This document shows positions 16,066-25,086 of a stretch of 36,653 nucleotides of DNA, piece after piece. The notes below the pieces were generated by a model. The model was not told the DNA's origin, did no database searches, and worked only from the letters and a program-made list of their open reading frames with translations. Position numbers and translations under genes: made by a program. Within the stretch, counting starts at the first letter, position 1. Each line of letters begins with the position of its first letter. The stretch lies in the NCBI GenBank assembly GCA_024687845.1, contig JAILEL010000063.1:1-36653 (forward strand), written 5' to 3'. The DNA is from Eubacterium sp. GTDB lineage: Bacteria; Bacillota_A; Clostridia; Lachnospirales; Lachnospiraceae.

Positions 16066-17592
16066 ATGTTATATTCAACTGGAATAAACAGAATTAAAAA
16101 GGTTGTATTACCTACAATTATTATTATTGCTTTATTCTGTATCATATCTCAGATTATTTATGTAGTAGTAAAGCCTAGGCCACTTACTCTTTATTATACA
16201 TCAGATGGAAATGCAATGTACGTTAAGGAAAATCGAAACTATGTAATATCCGACTGGTGCAAAATCAATGACAAATGGTATTACTTCGATGCTGCTGGTC
16301 ACATGGTAAAAGGTGAAGCGACTATTGGCGGTAACTATTACATTTTCGATAAAGATGGTGCTCTTGAAAATAACTGGGCTGTCATCGATGGTCAGAAGGT
16401 TTATATGCTTTCTGACAAGACAGTTGTTACCGGCTGGTATGATATAAATGGTTTCAGCTATTATTTTAATCCTGATGGTACCTATGTCACAGGGAAAAAT
16501 GTTATCGATGGCGAAACTTTTTATTTCCGGGATGACGGAACTCTTGGTGAAGGATGGATTGATGATCAGATTTATGTAAACCAAAATGGAACTATCATGA
16601 GTGGCTGGGTAGATATTGATGGTAATACATATTATCTTAAAGAAGACGGAACAAAATATAGCGGCTGGCTCGAACTGGACGATGAAAAATACTATATTGA
16701 TGCAAATGGTCAGCCTGCAATCGGAAGCCAGAAAATAGGTGATACCTATTACATTTTCGATAATACCGGACGGATGATAAATAAAGATTCAATCATTAAG
16801 AATCTTAATGGTCCTGCTCTCGAGCATGAGTTCACCAGCTATTCAAATGATACCAAGTACGAAGAAACAGGTTCTATTGTCGGAATCGGTGGATATAAGC
16901 CTGATAATGACGTTAAGAATCAGATTAAGCTTACTATGGATAAGATTTATGAAGACTATCCCGACAAATCCATAGGCTTCGTTATGATTGATCTTTATAC
17001 CGGTGAAGGAATGGCTTATAACATTGACAATTATGTTTATGCAGCAAGCTGTATCAAGGCTCCATATGTGGTCAGTCTTGTAAATGAAGATCCATCAAGA
17101 CTTGAAGAACTGCGCGAAAGCATTGAAGCTATCCTCGTATATTCAGATAATGACCTCTACAGCTCATTCAGAAGCCGATATGGCCAGGAACCATTTCTTA
17201 AGTTTACCCAGTCAGCTGGGCTTAATGATGAACTATCAGTATATAATTATCCTCACATTACACCGAGAATCCTTGCTGCAATGTGGATAGAAAACTATTT
17301 TATTTTAAATACAACCGATGCGGGAATAGAGCTTGGGAAAATAATGATGAATCCTGAAGACAGTTCGATTCACGATATACTAAGTGGTGCAAAGGCTTAT
17401 ACACAGTCTAAGGTTGGCTGGATCAGTGAACCGGGATACATTTCCACCAACGATGGCGGAATAGTCTATCCAGTAGATTCATCACCCTATGTAATCGCAA
17501 TCACTTCAGATCTGCCATCAGATATAGTCAGTATTTATCCTATTGTTAAAATGATAGATAAATTGCATGATAATATAGATCAGCCTAAGTAA
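16066..17592 (+). CDS. Cell-surface serine hydrolase with choline-binding-type wall repeats
   Basis: 508 residues. A single hydrophobic segment (about 13-36) near the N terminus acts as a signal anchor. Residues about 60-240 are at least eight repeats of the cell-wall/choline-binding type (patterns such as GWYDINGFSYYFNPDG and GWVDIDGNTYYLKEDG). From about 270 there is a class A beta-lactamase-like serine hydrolase fold: SCIK at 328-331 supplies the SxxK nucleophile/base pair and SDN lies at 360-362. The third motif reads KVG rather than KTG, near 446. No ExxLN omega-loop Glu is obvious, so true beta-lactamase activity is doubtful. A wall-acting peptidase or esterase is more likely. It is monocistronic and ends at a strong terminator shared with the convergent tubulin-like gene. 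Confidence 0.85.
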   Translation: MLYSTGINRIKKVVLPTIIIIALFCIISQIIYVVVKPRPLTLYYTSDGNAMYVKENRNYVISDWCKINDKWYYFDAAGHMVKGEATIGGNYYIFDKDGALENNWAVIDGQKVYMLSDKTVVTGWYDINGFSYYFNPDGTYVTGKNVIDGETFYFRDDGTLGEGWIDDQIYVNQNGTIMSGWVDIDGNTYYLKEDGTKYSGWLELDDEKYYIDANGQPAIGSQKIGDTYYIFDNTGRMINKDSIIKNLNGPALEHEFTSYSNDTKYEETGSIVGIGGYKPDNDVKNQIKLTMDKIYEDYPDKSIGFVMIDLYTGEGMAYNIDNYVYAASCIKAPYVVSLVNEDPSRLEELRESIEAILVYSDNDLYSSFRSRYGQEPFLKFTQSAGLNDELSVYNYPHITPRILAAMWIENYFILNTTDAGIELGKIMMNPEDSSIHDILSGAKAYTQSKVGWISEPGYISTNDGGIVYPVDSSPYVIAITSDLPSDIVSIYPIVKMIDKLHDNIDQPK

Positions 17593-17623
17593 GAAATATA
17601 TTAATAAAGCAATGAAAGAAATA

Positions 17624-17665
17624 AAAGAAATCGCGGAAGACTTAAAAAGCTTCCGCGATTTCTTT
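17624..17665. terminator. Bidirectional rho-independent terminator
   Basis: Perfect 16-bp arms, AAAGAAATCGCGGAAG (17624-17639) and its complement (17650-17665), with a 10-nt loop. It separates the convergent hydrolase (plus) and tubulin-like (minus) genes and can act for both. Confidence 0.9.
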
Positions 17666-17688
17666 ATATTAGGTTCTTTAATCCCTGT

Positions 17689-20181
17689 CTATCCTTCAGT
17701 ATGCAGACCGGCATAAGTACCGCGCGCCTGAACCTGACCATAAGCCATTTCCATTTCCTGAGCGCAATCCAGCATATTTAATCTGATTCCTGAATAGAAG
17801 TTATCCATTGTGATAATCTGTTCACCTATATTTGTTGTAATAGACTCCGATGCTTCACTATATGGAGGTGATACAAGTATATTCTTAAGAGCCTGTGAGA
17901 AGTGTGGCATTGAATCAGGAAGTGATATATATTTCTGACTCATTACCTTACTCTGGAAGCCATCCTTCAAGATGCACAGCTTCTTCTTAGCTGTCTTCTC
18001 CATAGTATTCTTGATAAATGCAAACGCTGCTTTCATCATTACATTTCTTCTGACCTCACTATCAAAAGAAACAAACATTGCATTTATATCCTGCATAACA
18101 GGCAGATTATCTGCAAATGCAACGGAAATAACCTTTTCATTTGCATACATTCCAAGTCCCATGAGGAAATTCTTATATACATGCTCCATTTCAGCCGATA
18201 CAGGAACAATTCTGTCTCCATTAATATCTGCTTCATGTTTAACCATTATATTGATAATTCCGGTTCTGAACTGCTCAATCCTTTCCTCGGTCATATAATC
18301 TCCTGGAAGGAATTCACGTCTTGGAGCATCCTTTAAGGTATAATCAATAATCTTTCTACCATTCTTTGCAAGCTCCTCAACACAGGTTTCAAGATCCTTG
18401 CCAAACTGGGTAAATGTATCACTGATCTGCTCAGCTCTCTGACGGAGCTGTCTGATAATATCACCGAAAACATCCTGTGAATTAAGCTCCTCCATCAGCA
18501 TAGTACGTTCTTTCGAAAGTGCATTTCTAATGCAGGCTTCATAGTAGCCATTCTCAGTCTCACGTTTTGCTGAAGGAAATGTGAAGAATCTCTTCTTAAC
18601 TATCAGAAGTATAGATTCAATAATTCTCTCATATTCACTGCTTGGAGTGTATTTTGCAAGAAGTGCCTCAAGCTCCTTAACCTCAGCAACCATTCCACAA
18701 TCAGATTCACATCCGCCAACTCCGGATGCCCCGATCATCTTCATTGTGATGAATGGTCCATAGGACTTCATATATTTCTCTATATCAGCCTCAAGTGCCT
18801 GTGACATCTTGATTCTGAGAGTCTTAACGATAATAGGAATATCATTCTGAACAGTATTAAGTGCCTGCGGAAGTGCAGTACTGAGTCTGTCAATTCTCTT
18901 CTTTATCTCCTTATAGGTTGGCATCTCATACTGACCAACCTTAATAAGCCCATTAACTGAAAGATTGATTTCATCGCCAGGTGCTCCCTCTAAGAAGGTA
19001 CGCATCTCACCGAATGCATTCTGAATATCAGCCTTAATCTTATCATCACTTTCAGGAAGCTTATTCATTCTTGAATACGCCTCCTTAAAGACCGCATATT
19101 CACATACATTCTCTATCTCTTTAATAGGAATCTTATAATCCGCTTCATTTATAACCTTGAAATAGCCCAACTTGCTGATTTCGAAGAAAGAATCTCTCAG
19201 AAGCTTACGGCGGCCGTTTTCATCAGCATCATCAATGTATTTGGTATGTGCAAGCTTCGAAAGGAAGTAAGCCACATCATTAAATATAATTCCTGCCGGG
19301 ATATATCCCTGATCATCCTTCTTGCCAGAAACAAGCATACAGCTGTCGAAAATATTCTCACACATACTAAGCTTGTGTGATGTACTTTCGAATACATAGC
19401 TCTTTCCTTCATAACCAGCCTGAATATAATCAGAAACCTCAAGCATGGTAGCATAACCGTTAGCAAGAAGAAGTGTTCTAAGCTCATCATCATCATATAT
19501 CTGATTTTCTGCAAAAAGCACATCCGGCATAAGCAGGCATCCACCAACACGGAAATTTTGCCATTTTCTTGACTTGGCATATGCCTTGATATTATAAGTC
19601 AGATCTCCGAGAATACCACTTCCTGTTCCACCAAATGTACTCGATACTATGATTACATCCAGTCTCTTGGAAACTGAATCCATATAAAGATCTTCAAGCT
19701 TCTCAAAAAGAAGAATTCTCATATCCTCATAGGCATTTGAAAACATAAGTCTTCCAATCTGCCTGTTACCCTTTGCACCTTCTGTTCCAATTGTAAGTTT
19801 GGGGAAATCCGGACTCATCCACTTTGCAAGAGTTTCCTGAACCGGTTTACTGTTATAGCCTTTCTCGAGTATATCTTCAAGATTAGGTCTATATATACTG
19901 ATTACCTCGAGCGCATTAAGCCCGAGACCTTCTCTGCTGTTTTTGATTGTCTCTTCCATTGCCGGAATATCAGAATCAATCAGAAGGAAATGAATATTAT
20001 CCTCTGAGGAAATCTCATCCTTTAACATTCCCTTAAGTGCTGTCAGAATTCTTGCACCAACACCCCCAAGTCCTATTACAAGAAGATCTCCATTAATCTT
20101 CTCACCTTTTTCATCCTTACCAAATATTCTGACTTCTTTCAGCTTGCTGAATTCTTCCTTTTGTGTTCCAAGCAGAATCAT
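17689..20181 (-). CDS. Tubulin/FtsZ-like GTPase family protein
   Basis: 830 residues, much longer than FtsZ. The N-terminal nucleotide-binding fold is visible: GLGGVG at 37-42, and the tubulin signature GGTGSG at 184-189 within SSTFGGTGSGILGD. The rest matches the large bacterial tubulin-like group (Pfam Tubulin-like, PF13809, from memory), with an extended helical C-terminal half and no membrane segment. It should bind GTP and may polymerise; its biological job in Firmicutes is not established. It is not FtsZ itself: there is no division cluster nearby and no typical C-terminal FtsA/SepF-binding peptide. AGGAG lies nine bases before the ATG. It stands alone on the minus strand. Confidence 0.85.
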   Translation of the reverse strand: MILLGTQKEEFSKLKEVRIFGKDEKGEKINGDLLVIGLGGVGARILTALKGMLKDEISSEDNIHFLLIDSDIPAMEETIKNSREGLGLNALEVISIYRPNLEDILEKGYNSKPVQETLAKWMSPDFPKLTIGTEGAKGNRQIGRLMFSNAYEDMRILLFEKLEDLYMDSVSKRLDVIIVSSTFGGTGSGILGDLTYNIKAYAKSRKWQNFRVGGCLLMPDVLFAENQIYDDDELRTLLLANGYATMLEVSDYIQAGYEGKSYVFESTSHKLSMCENIFDSCMLVSGKKDDQGYIPAGIIFNDVAYFLSKLAHTKYIDDADENGRRKLLRDSFFEISKLGYFKVINEADYKIPIKEIENVCEYAVFKEAYSRMNKLPESDDKIKADIQNAFGEMRTFLEGAPGDEINLSVNGLIKVGQYEMPTYKEIKKRIDRLSTALPQALNTVQNDIPIIVKTLRIKMSQALEADIEKYMKSYGPFITMKMIGASGVGGCESDCGMVAEVKELEALLAKYTPSSEYERIIESILLIVKKRFFTFPSAKRETENGYYEACIRNALSKERTMLMEELNSQDVFGDIIRQLRQRAEQISDTFTQFGKDLETCVEELAKNGRKIIDYTLKDAPRREFLPGDYMTEERIEQFRTGIINIMVKHEADINGDRIVPVSAEMEHVYKNFLMGLGMYANEKVISVAFADNLPVMQDINAMFVSFDSEVRRNVMMKAAFAFIKNTMEKTAKKKLCILKDGFQSKVMSQKYISLPDSMPHFSQALKNILVSPPYSEASESITTNIGEQIITMDNFYSGIRLNMLDCAQEMEMAYGQVQARGTYAGLHTEG

Positions 20182-20346
20182 AATAACTTACTCCTTTTAC
20201 CCCATTTAAGGTTAAGTATCTGTACAAAATCATATATTAAAATATAATCATCATCTTTTTTTTACACACACAACTAATATACACCAAATCGCACAAAAAA
20301 ACTACAACAATTTGTAAATAATTAATTAAAGATTACAAGATGTATG

Positions 20347-20386
20347 AAAAAAACTGCCTCGCTGTAATCAAACAACGTAAGCAGTC
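20347..20386 (-). terminator. Terminator of the aldolase gene
   Basis: On the minus strand, GACTGC and GCAGT (20381-20386 and 20353-20357) pair around an imperfect inner stem, followed by seven U (20353-20347). It sits 54 bp beyond the aldolase stop and before the tubulin-like gene. Confidence 0.6.
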
Positions 20387-20439
20387 TTTTTCATTTTGAT
20401 CTATAATCAGTCAGTTATATAGTCTGATATTTTATTGAA

Positions 20440-21303
20440 TTAAGCCTTGCCTGCTGAACCAAATACAGCAACACGATCCTTAACTTCATCTCTGATAGCC
20501 TGTGCACCAGGAGCAAGAAGCTTACGTGGGTCAAAGCCTTTACCCTGCTGATCCTTGCCTTCTTCAATGTACTTACGTGTTGCAGCTGCAAAAACAAGCT
20601 GACACTCTGTATTTACATTAACCTTAGCAACGCCCATTGAGATAGCCTTCTTGATCTGCTCATCAGGAATACCTGAACCACCATGAAGTACGAGTGGTGT
20701 ATTACCGATCTCAGCCTTAACAGCTTCAAGTACCTGGAACTGAAGTCCTTCCCAGTTGTCAGGATACTTACCATGGATGTTACCAATACCACAAGCAAGC
20801 ATATCTACACCAAGATCATTAACCATCTTGCACTCTGCAGGATCTGCACACTCACCAGTTGAAGCAACGCCGTCCTCTTCTCCACCGATTCCACCAACTT
20901 CAGCTTCGATTGAGATACCCTTCTCGTGGCAGATAGCAACGAGCTCTTTAGTCTTCTCAATATTTTCTTCGATTGGAAGTGATGAACCATCGAACATAAT
21001 TGAAGTAAATCCAGCTTCGATACAAGCCTTTGCACCTTCATATGAACCATGATCAAGATGAAGAGCTACAGGAACTGTGATTCCAAGAGACTCGTCCATA
21101 GCCTTAACCATAGCAGCAACTGTCTTAAAACCTGTCATGTACTTACCAGCGCCTTCTGATACTCCAAGTATTACAGGAGTCTTAAGCTCCTCACACTCAA
21201 GCAGAATTGACTTAGTCCACTCGAGATTGTTAATGTTGAACTGTGCAACAGCGTATCCGCCTGCAACTGCCTTTTCAAGCATTTCCTTAGCTGAAACTAA
21301 CAT
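20440..21303 (-). CDS. fba: Class II fructose-bisphosphate aldolase
   Basis: 287 residues. A zinc-dependent aldolase that cleaves fructose-1,6-bisphosphate to dihydroxyacetone phosphate and glyceraldehyde-3-phosphate in glycolysis. The HLDHG motif (82-86) supplies the catalytic Asp84 and zinc ligand His85. Further zinc and phosphate ligands lie in EAEVGGIGGEEDG, GNIHGKYP and VLHGGSGIP, and in the C-terminal VAKVNVNTE. The ribosome site GGAGGT is strong and suits high expression. It appears monocistronic, with a terminator downstream. Tagatose-bisphosphate aldolase is a possible alternative in this family, but the sequence fits the common clostridial Fba. Confidence 0.95.
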   Translation of the reverse strand: MLVSAKEMLEKAVAGGYAVAQFNINNLEWTKSILLECEELKTPVILGVSEGAGKYMTGFKTVAAMVKAMDESLGITVPVALHLDHGSYEGAKACIEAGFTSIMFDGSSLPIEENIEKTKELVAICHEKGISIEAEVGGIGGEEDGVASTGECADPAECKMVNDLGVDMLACGIGNIHGKYPDNWEGLQFQVLEAVKAEIGNTPLVLHGGSGIPDEQIKKAISMGVAKVNVNTECQLVFAAATRKYIEEGKDQQGKGFDPRKLLAPGAQAIRDEVKDRVAVFGSAGKA

Positions 21304-21512
21304 TTTGTTACCTCCATAAAATTATTATATTACAGTTCGTATTGGTTAAGAATCCTTTTTATAAAGAATCCATAAACCAACCGCGAACCTTGGTTTCATA
21401 CATCAGCCATTATACTATATATAATAGCATTAAAACAACCGCAAAGTTAAATATAACTAACATAAATATTTATGCTTTACTATACATTTTTCATAAGGTC
21501 TGCACCAAAAAC

Positions 21513-22508
21513 TTACTTTCTCTTTCCAAAAAGTCTGAGCAATTTCAGGAATAGGTTGATGAAATCCAGATACAGATTCATTGCTCCATAAAGTGCTATA
21601 ACATTATCAGAAAGTCCTGTATATGAATTTGCAAGCTTCTTAATCTTATTAACATCATAAGCTGTAAACAGTACAAATACAATTATTCCGATAATTGTTA
21701 CAAGATAATCAACTGCTGCTGATCCGAGGAACATATTTATAACAGATCCTATAATTATTCCGATCAGTCCTGCAAGAAGGATTGAACCAAGGCTGGTCAT
21801 ATCTTTCTTTGTAACTGCACCGAAAACTGACATAATTCCAAATATCAGTGCTGTCATAAAGAATACACTAACGATAGATGACAGCTGGAATGCCAGGAAT
21901 ATTACAGAAAATGTAAATCCATTTACAATTGCAAAAATACAGAATAATACACATGAAAGCATAAGATTATTCTTATTGATTGCAGCCTGGCATGCTATTA
22001 CAAGACCAAACTCAGCAACCGCACATACGATAAATGGTACACTTCCTCCCATCCAGAAAGCTCTTATAAGATCTGGTGAGCTTGCTACACAAAGCGCTGT
22101 AATTCCTGTAATCAGAAGTGCCATAAACATATAGAGAAATGCTTTTGTCATTACACTGTTTAATACAGCAGCTCCAAGCGCTGCACCTACAGAGCTGCCA
22201 CTCTGATATGCCGGCTGTGTATTGTCATAATAACCAGAACCATTATTCATATTCTGGCCGTATGGACTCTGTCCATATTGACTTTGCTGGCCATATGGGT
22301 TCTGATTATTATACTGACTGTTGCTATAATAATCCTGCTGGCCATATTGACTCTGATTATATGCATTCTGCTGGCCATATGGATTCTGGTCATATGTACC
22401 CTGCTGGCCGTATGCATTTTGGCTGTATGGATTCTGACCATACGGATTCTGCTGACCAGATGCATCTGAATAATAATTTCCATTATTACCTGAATTCTTT
22501 AGTTCCAT
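21513..22508 (-). CDS. Bax inhibitor-1/YbhL-family membrane protein with Q/N/Y-rich tail
   Basis: 331 residues. The first about 105 residues are a cytosolic low-complexity tail built from repeats of the QNPYGQ / SQYGQQ type. About seven transmembrane helices follow (from about 120), and the C terminus carries the BI-1 family hallmark: an ALYGAMNLYLDFINLF segment followed by LKLLRLFG. Family members in bacteria (BsYetJ type) are pH-sensitive calcium leak channels; the conserved Asp pair region AYDVNKIKK is present. The gene lies 10 bp after the thioesterase gene and is probably co-transcribed with it and the glucosidase gene. Confidence 0.9.
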   Translation of the reverse strand: MELKNSGNNGNYYSDASGQQNPYGQNPYSQNAYGQQGTYDQNPYGQQNAYNQSQYGQQDYYSNSQYNNQNPYGQQSQYGQSPYGQNMNNGSGYYDNTQPAYQSGSSVGAALGAAVLNSVMTKAFLYMFMALLITGITALCVASSPDLIRAFWMGGSVPFIVCAVAEFGLVIACQAAINKNNLMLSCVLFCIFAIVNGFTFSVIFLAFQLSSIVSVFFMTALIFGIMSVFGAVTKKDMTSLGSILLAGLIGIIIGSVINMFLGSAAVDYLVTIIGIIVFVLFTAYDVNKIKKLANSYTGLSDNVIALYGAMNLYLDFINLFLKLLRLFGKRK

Positions 22509-22518
22509 TTTTCCCTCC

Positions 22519-23004
22519 TTAGAAACCTTCAGTTTTCCTTTGTTCTCTTACTTCCAACCTCTTCACGGCACCATCCCACTCAACCTTATCCATTTCAGTT
22601 TCAAGCTTTAGTCCATATTCAAGTGGAATAGGATTGCCTTCTTTATCAACATTCACTTCTGTAAAATATGCTCTGTTGATCACTCGTCTAAGACCTGTTT
22701 TACGTTCTTCCAGGTACACATCAACTCTAACCTCCATAGAGGTTGTTCCTACATGTGTAATCTTGGCACGAATGACAATAATATCATTGATATAAACGCC
22801 CTTCTTGAATTGAAGGTTATCAATCGATGCTGTTGTAACATATCCACCTGAATGACGGATAGCTGTTATTCCTGCTACTTCATCCATCCATTCAACCAGT
22901 CTGCCTCCGAACAGCCATCCATTGCCATTTATATCTTCATATTTGACACATTTCGTCCATTCAGTATAGGAATCTTCGACTGTTTTGTATCGCTTGTAAG
23001 TCAT
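22519..23004 (-). CDS. Acyl-CoA thioesterase, hotdog fold
   Basis: Predicted 161 residues. The sequence NGNGWLFGGRLVEWMDEVAG is the YciA/BFIT-type hotdog active-site region, with the catalytic Asp in WMDE. A TTASIDNLQF strand and ITHVGTTSMEVRVDVYLE follow. It hydrolyses acyl-CoA thioesters in the cytosol; the chain length is unknown. I place the start at the ATG at 23004, which has AGGAG five bases upstream. The longer frame would need a TTG at 23073, almost at the glucosidase stop, without a good ribosome site. Probably translated from the same mRNA as the glucosidase (upstream) and the BI-1-like gene (downstream). Confidence 0.85.
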   Translation of the reverse strand: MTYKRYKTVEDSYTEWTKCVKYEDINGNGWLFGGRLVEWMDEVAGITAIRHSGGYVTTASIDNLQFKKGVYINDIIVIRAKITHVGTTSMEVRVDVYLEERKTGLRRVINRAYFTEVNVDKEGNPIPLEYGLKLETEMDKVEWDGAVKRLEVREQRKTEGF

Positions 23005-23076
23005 ATATTCTCCTGCTTCTTCTGCTGATAAATGTATTATTTTTCTGTCTATAAGCAAATGCATAACTGTCAAACA

Positions 23077-24720
23077 TCACCCAAGAATTATAAATGACTG
23101 TGCAGATACTTTAATGCCCTCTTGAACAGAATTCAAATCCCCTATACTATATAACACATTCTGAGAGAAGTCATCATTTTTTTGATATTTTTCAACAAAT
23201 GTACATACTTCTTTAGGTATAATCCTTGCTTCCTCAGATGGATTAACAAGCATAATAAGCTTCCCTCTTCTATATACAAATGGCATGTCCTTCTCACCAA
23301 GCAGAACCTCGAAATCCCCATCAGCCTGAATATCTTCGTATTCATGCCTCAGCTTCAGAACGTTCTTGACAACATTATATAATGAATCCGGACGTAGCAT
23401 CTGAGATTCTGCTACTGGAATAAATGTGTCATTATCAGCTTCTGAATTATTTTTATAATACTGAACTACGTCACTATCCACTGGTAAATAAAGCTTATCT
23501 TCTTCTGCCTCCGAGAAGCCAAGGTTTTTCCCACTGTTCCACTGCATAGGTGTTCTTGTTCCTGTCCTTGTATATCCGCCTTCCTTTGTTGGCATGTCCT
23601 CTATATACTTCATTCCAATCTCATCACCATAATAAATGAATGGAACTCCAGGCATAGTCAGCAACATAGCATAGGCGACCTTAAGCTCAGACTCTTCTAA
23701 TGTATGTGAAGCTCTCGGTGTATCATGATTACAGGTCATGAAGCAGATATATCCCTGATTCTTTGTAGCCTCGTATTTCGGAATATAATCATTCAGGAAT
23801 CTCGTAATGTCTCCATCCGCATCCTTTTTAAAGTAACTGTTATCTGGTCCGGCAGATTCATAATCCCTGACCAAAGTATTGTAGCCATTTCCACGGTGAT
23901 CAAGGTAAAAATCCATATGGAAGCTGGCACTATTAAGTGACTGATATGGATTACTCCATTCGGAAACCATTGCTGCATTCGGATACTCAGCATCCAGCAT
24001 AGCTCTGACCTTTTTCCATAGACTGCAGGTAGCTGATTTCATTTCATCATCATCCTTAACAAGGCTCTCTGCCATATCTACTCTGAAGCCGTCACAGCCC
24101 ATATCCAGCCAGAATCTCATTACATCCATCATTGCTTCAAGAGTCTTCCGTGGTTCCTCATCCAGATAAGACATCTGCCAGCTTTCTTCAGGGCTTGCGA
24201 ATCCATAGTTAAGTGCAGGCTGACATTTGAAGAAATTCAGCATATAAACTCCATTTCTATCGCATTCACCACCGATATATGGATGTCCCTTCATTGCACC
24301 AAGCCAGAAGTCAGACCAGATATATCTGTCAGAATACTCGTTTTTTACAACCTTGCCGTCAACCTTTTTAAGGGCCTTTGCACTCTCCTTGAACCATTCA
24401 TGTTCTTCTGAGGTATGTCCCGGTACAAGATCAAGCAGCACATGGATACCTTTCTGATGAGCCTCTTCAAAAAGTCTTTTTGCATCCTCATTCGTACCGT
24501 ATCTTTCTGCAACCTTCTTATAATCACGCACATCATATCCGGCATCCTTAAAAGGTGAATCATACCAGGGATTAATCCATAGAGCATTGCACCCCAGATT
24601 CTTTATATAATCAAGCTTTTCGATTATTCCCTGAATGTCTCCGATTCCATCAGCATTAGTATCATAAAATGACTGCGGATATATTTCATAAAAAACTGCA
24701 TTTTTAAGCCATTTTGACAT
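23077..24720 (-). CDS. GH13 alpha-glucosidase/amylase-family glycoside hydrolase
   Basis: 547 residues, no signal peptide, so cytosolic. The TIM-barrel motifs occur in order: FYEIYPQSFYD and NADGIGDIQGI at the N terminus, DLVPGHTS (97-104), nucleophile D215 in GFRVDMAES, acid/base E254 in VSEW, and NHD (331-333). Conserved region I normally reads DxVxNH; here the Asn is Gly, before H102. The pattern suits an oligo-1,6-glucosidase or related enzyme acting on imported alpha-glucan oligosaccharides; trehalose-type activity is also possible. The ATG has GAGGAGG close upstream, preceded by an AT-rich region with TTAACA as a possible -35. It leads a likely three-gene operon. Confidence 0.9.
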   Translation of the reverse strand: MSKWLKNAVFYEIYPQSFYDTNADGIGDIQGIIEKLDYIKNLGCNALWINPWYDSPFKDAGYDVRDYKKVAERYGTNEDAKRLFEEAHQKGIHVLLDLVPGHTSEEHEWFKESAKALKKVDGKVVKNEYSDRYIWSDFWLGAMKGHPYIGGECDRNGVYMLNFFKCQPALNYGFASPEESWQMSYLDEEPRKTLEAMMDVMRFWLDMGCDGFRVDMAESLVKDDDEMKSATCSLWKKVRAMLDAEYPNAAMVSEWSNPYQSLNSASFHMDFYLDHRGNGYNTLVRDYESAGPDNSYFKKDADGDITRFLNDYIPKYEATKNQGYICFMTCNHDTPRASHTLEESELKVAYAMLLTMPGVPFIYYGDEIGMKYIEDMPTKEGGYTRTGTRTPMQWNSGKNLGFSEAEEDKLYLPVDSDVVQYYKNNSEADNDTFIPVAESQMLRPDSLYNVVKNVLKLRHEYEDIQADGDFEVLLGEKDMPFVYRRGKLIMLVNPSEEARIIPKEVCTFVEKYQKNDDFSQNVLYSIGDLNSVQEGIKVSAQSFIILG

Positions 24721-25086
24721 TTCAAGTCCTCCTCTTTTTGTACTTTTTCCTTCATTATTCTGTATTGAATATTATGTATTAAATTTTTTAAGTATTTGTT
24801 AACTTGTTTTACCACTAATTAACATAGATTTCCCATCAGATTTAAATTTTACTATTTTTTTATAACTTGTACAAGAAAGATATGTTTTTTCATTAAATAA
24901 TTATAACCTAGTATTACCGTCCGAAATCATAGCCCGCTACTACTATTAATAGTTGCGGTGCTGATTGACATATGGTATATTTTTCGAGTTAGTCATGATT
25001 AGTGTCTCTGATGAACAAGATGTTCAAATGGCACAAAAATGCACATGGTAACATATAAGGTAATTTAGATAGAAAGGATATGCACC
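24721..25086. promoter_or_regulatory. Divergent regulatory region between glucosidase and symporter genes
   Basis: No gene is present. On the symporter side there is an imperfect palindrome at about 24925-24966 (AATCA...TGATT with an inner AGCCCGC/GCGGTGCT stem and ACTATTAATAGT core). Its right edge overlaps a TTGACA at 24965-24970. A perfect palindrome TGAACA-N3-TGTTCA follows at 25012-25026, about 60 bp before the symporter ATG. These look like operator sites. The -10 for the plus-strand promoter is not clear. No known riboswitch fold was recognised. Confidence 0.45.

Noticed and set aside
16066..17592. Antibiotic-resistance beta-lactamase
   Set aside because: KVG instead of KTG, no visible ExxLN motif, and fused wall-binding repeats argue for another role.
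22139..22522. Plus-strand His/Met/Asp-rich frame opposite the BI-1-like tail
   Set aside because: It mirrors the QNPYGQ repeats on the other strand and has no start signal.
22519..23073. Longer thioesterase starting at TTG 23073
   Set aside because: The TTG lies almost on the glucosidase stop and lacks a ribosome site, while ATG 23004 has AGGAG.
24900..25086. Riboswitch upstream of the AGCS symporter
   Set aside because: A glycine riboswitch would be sensible here, but I could not find its conserved core or tandem aptamers; the palindromes look more like protein-binding sites.
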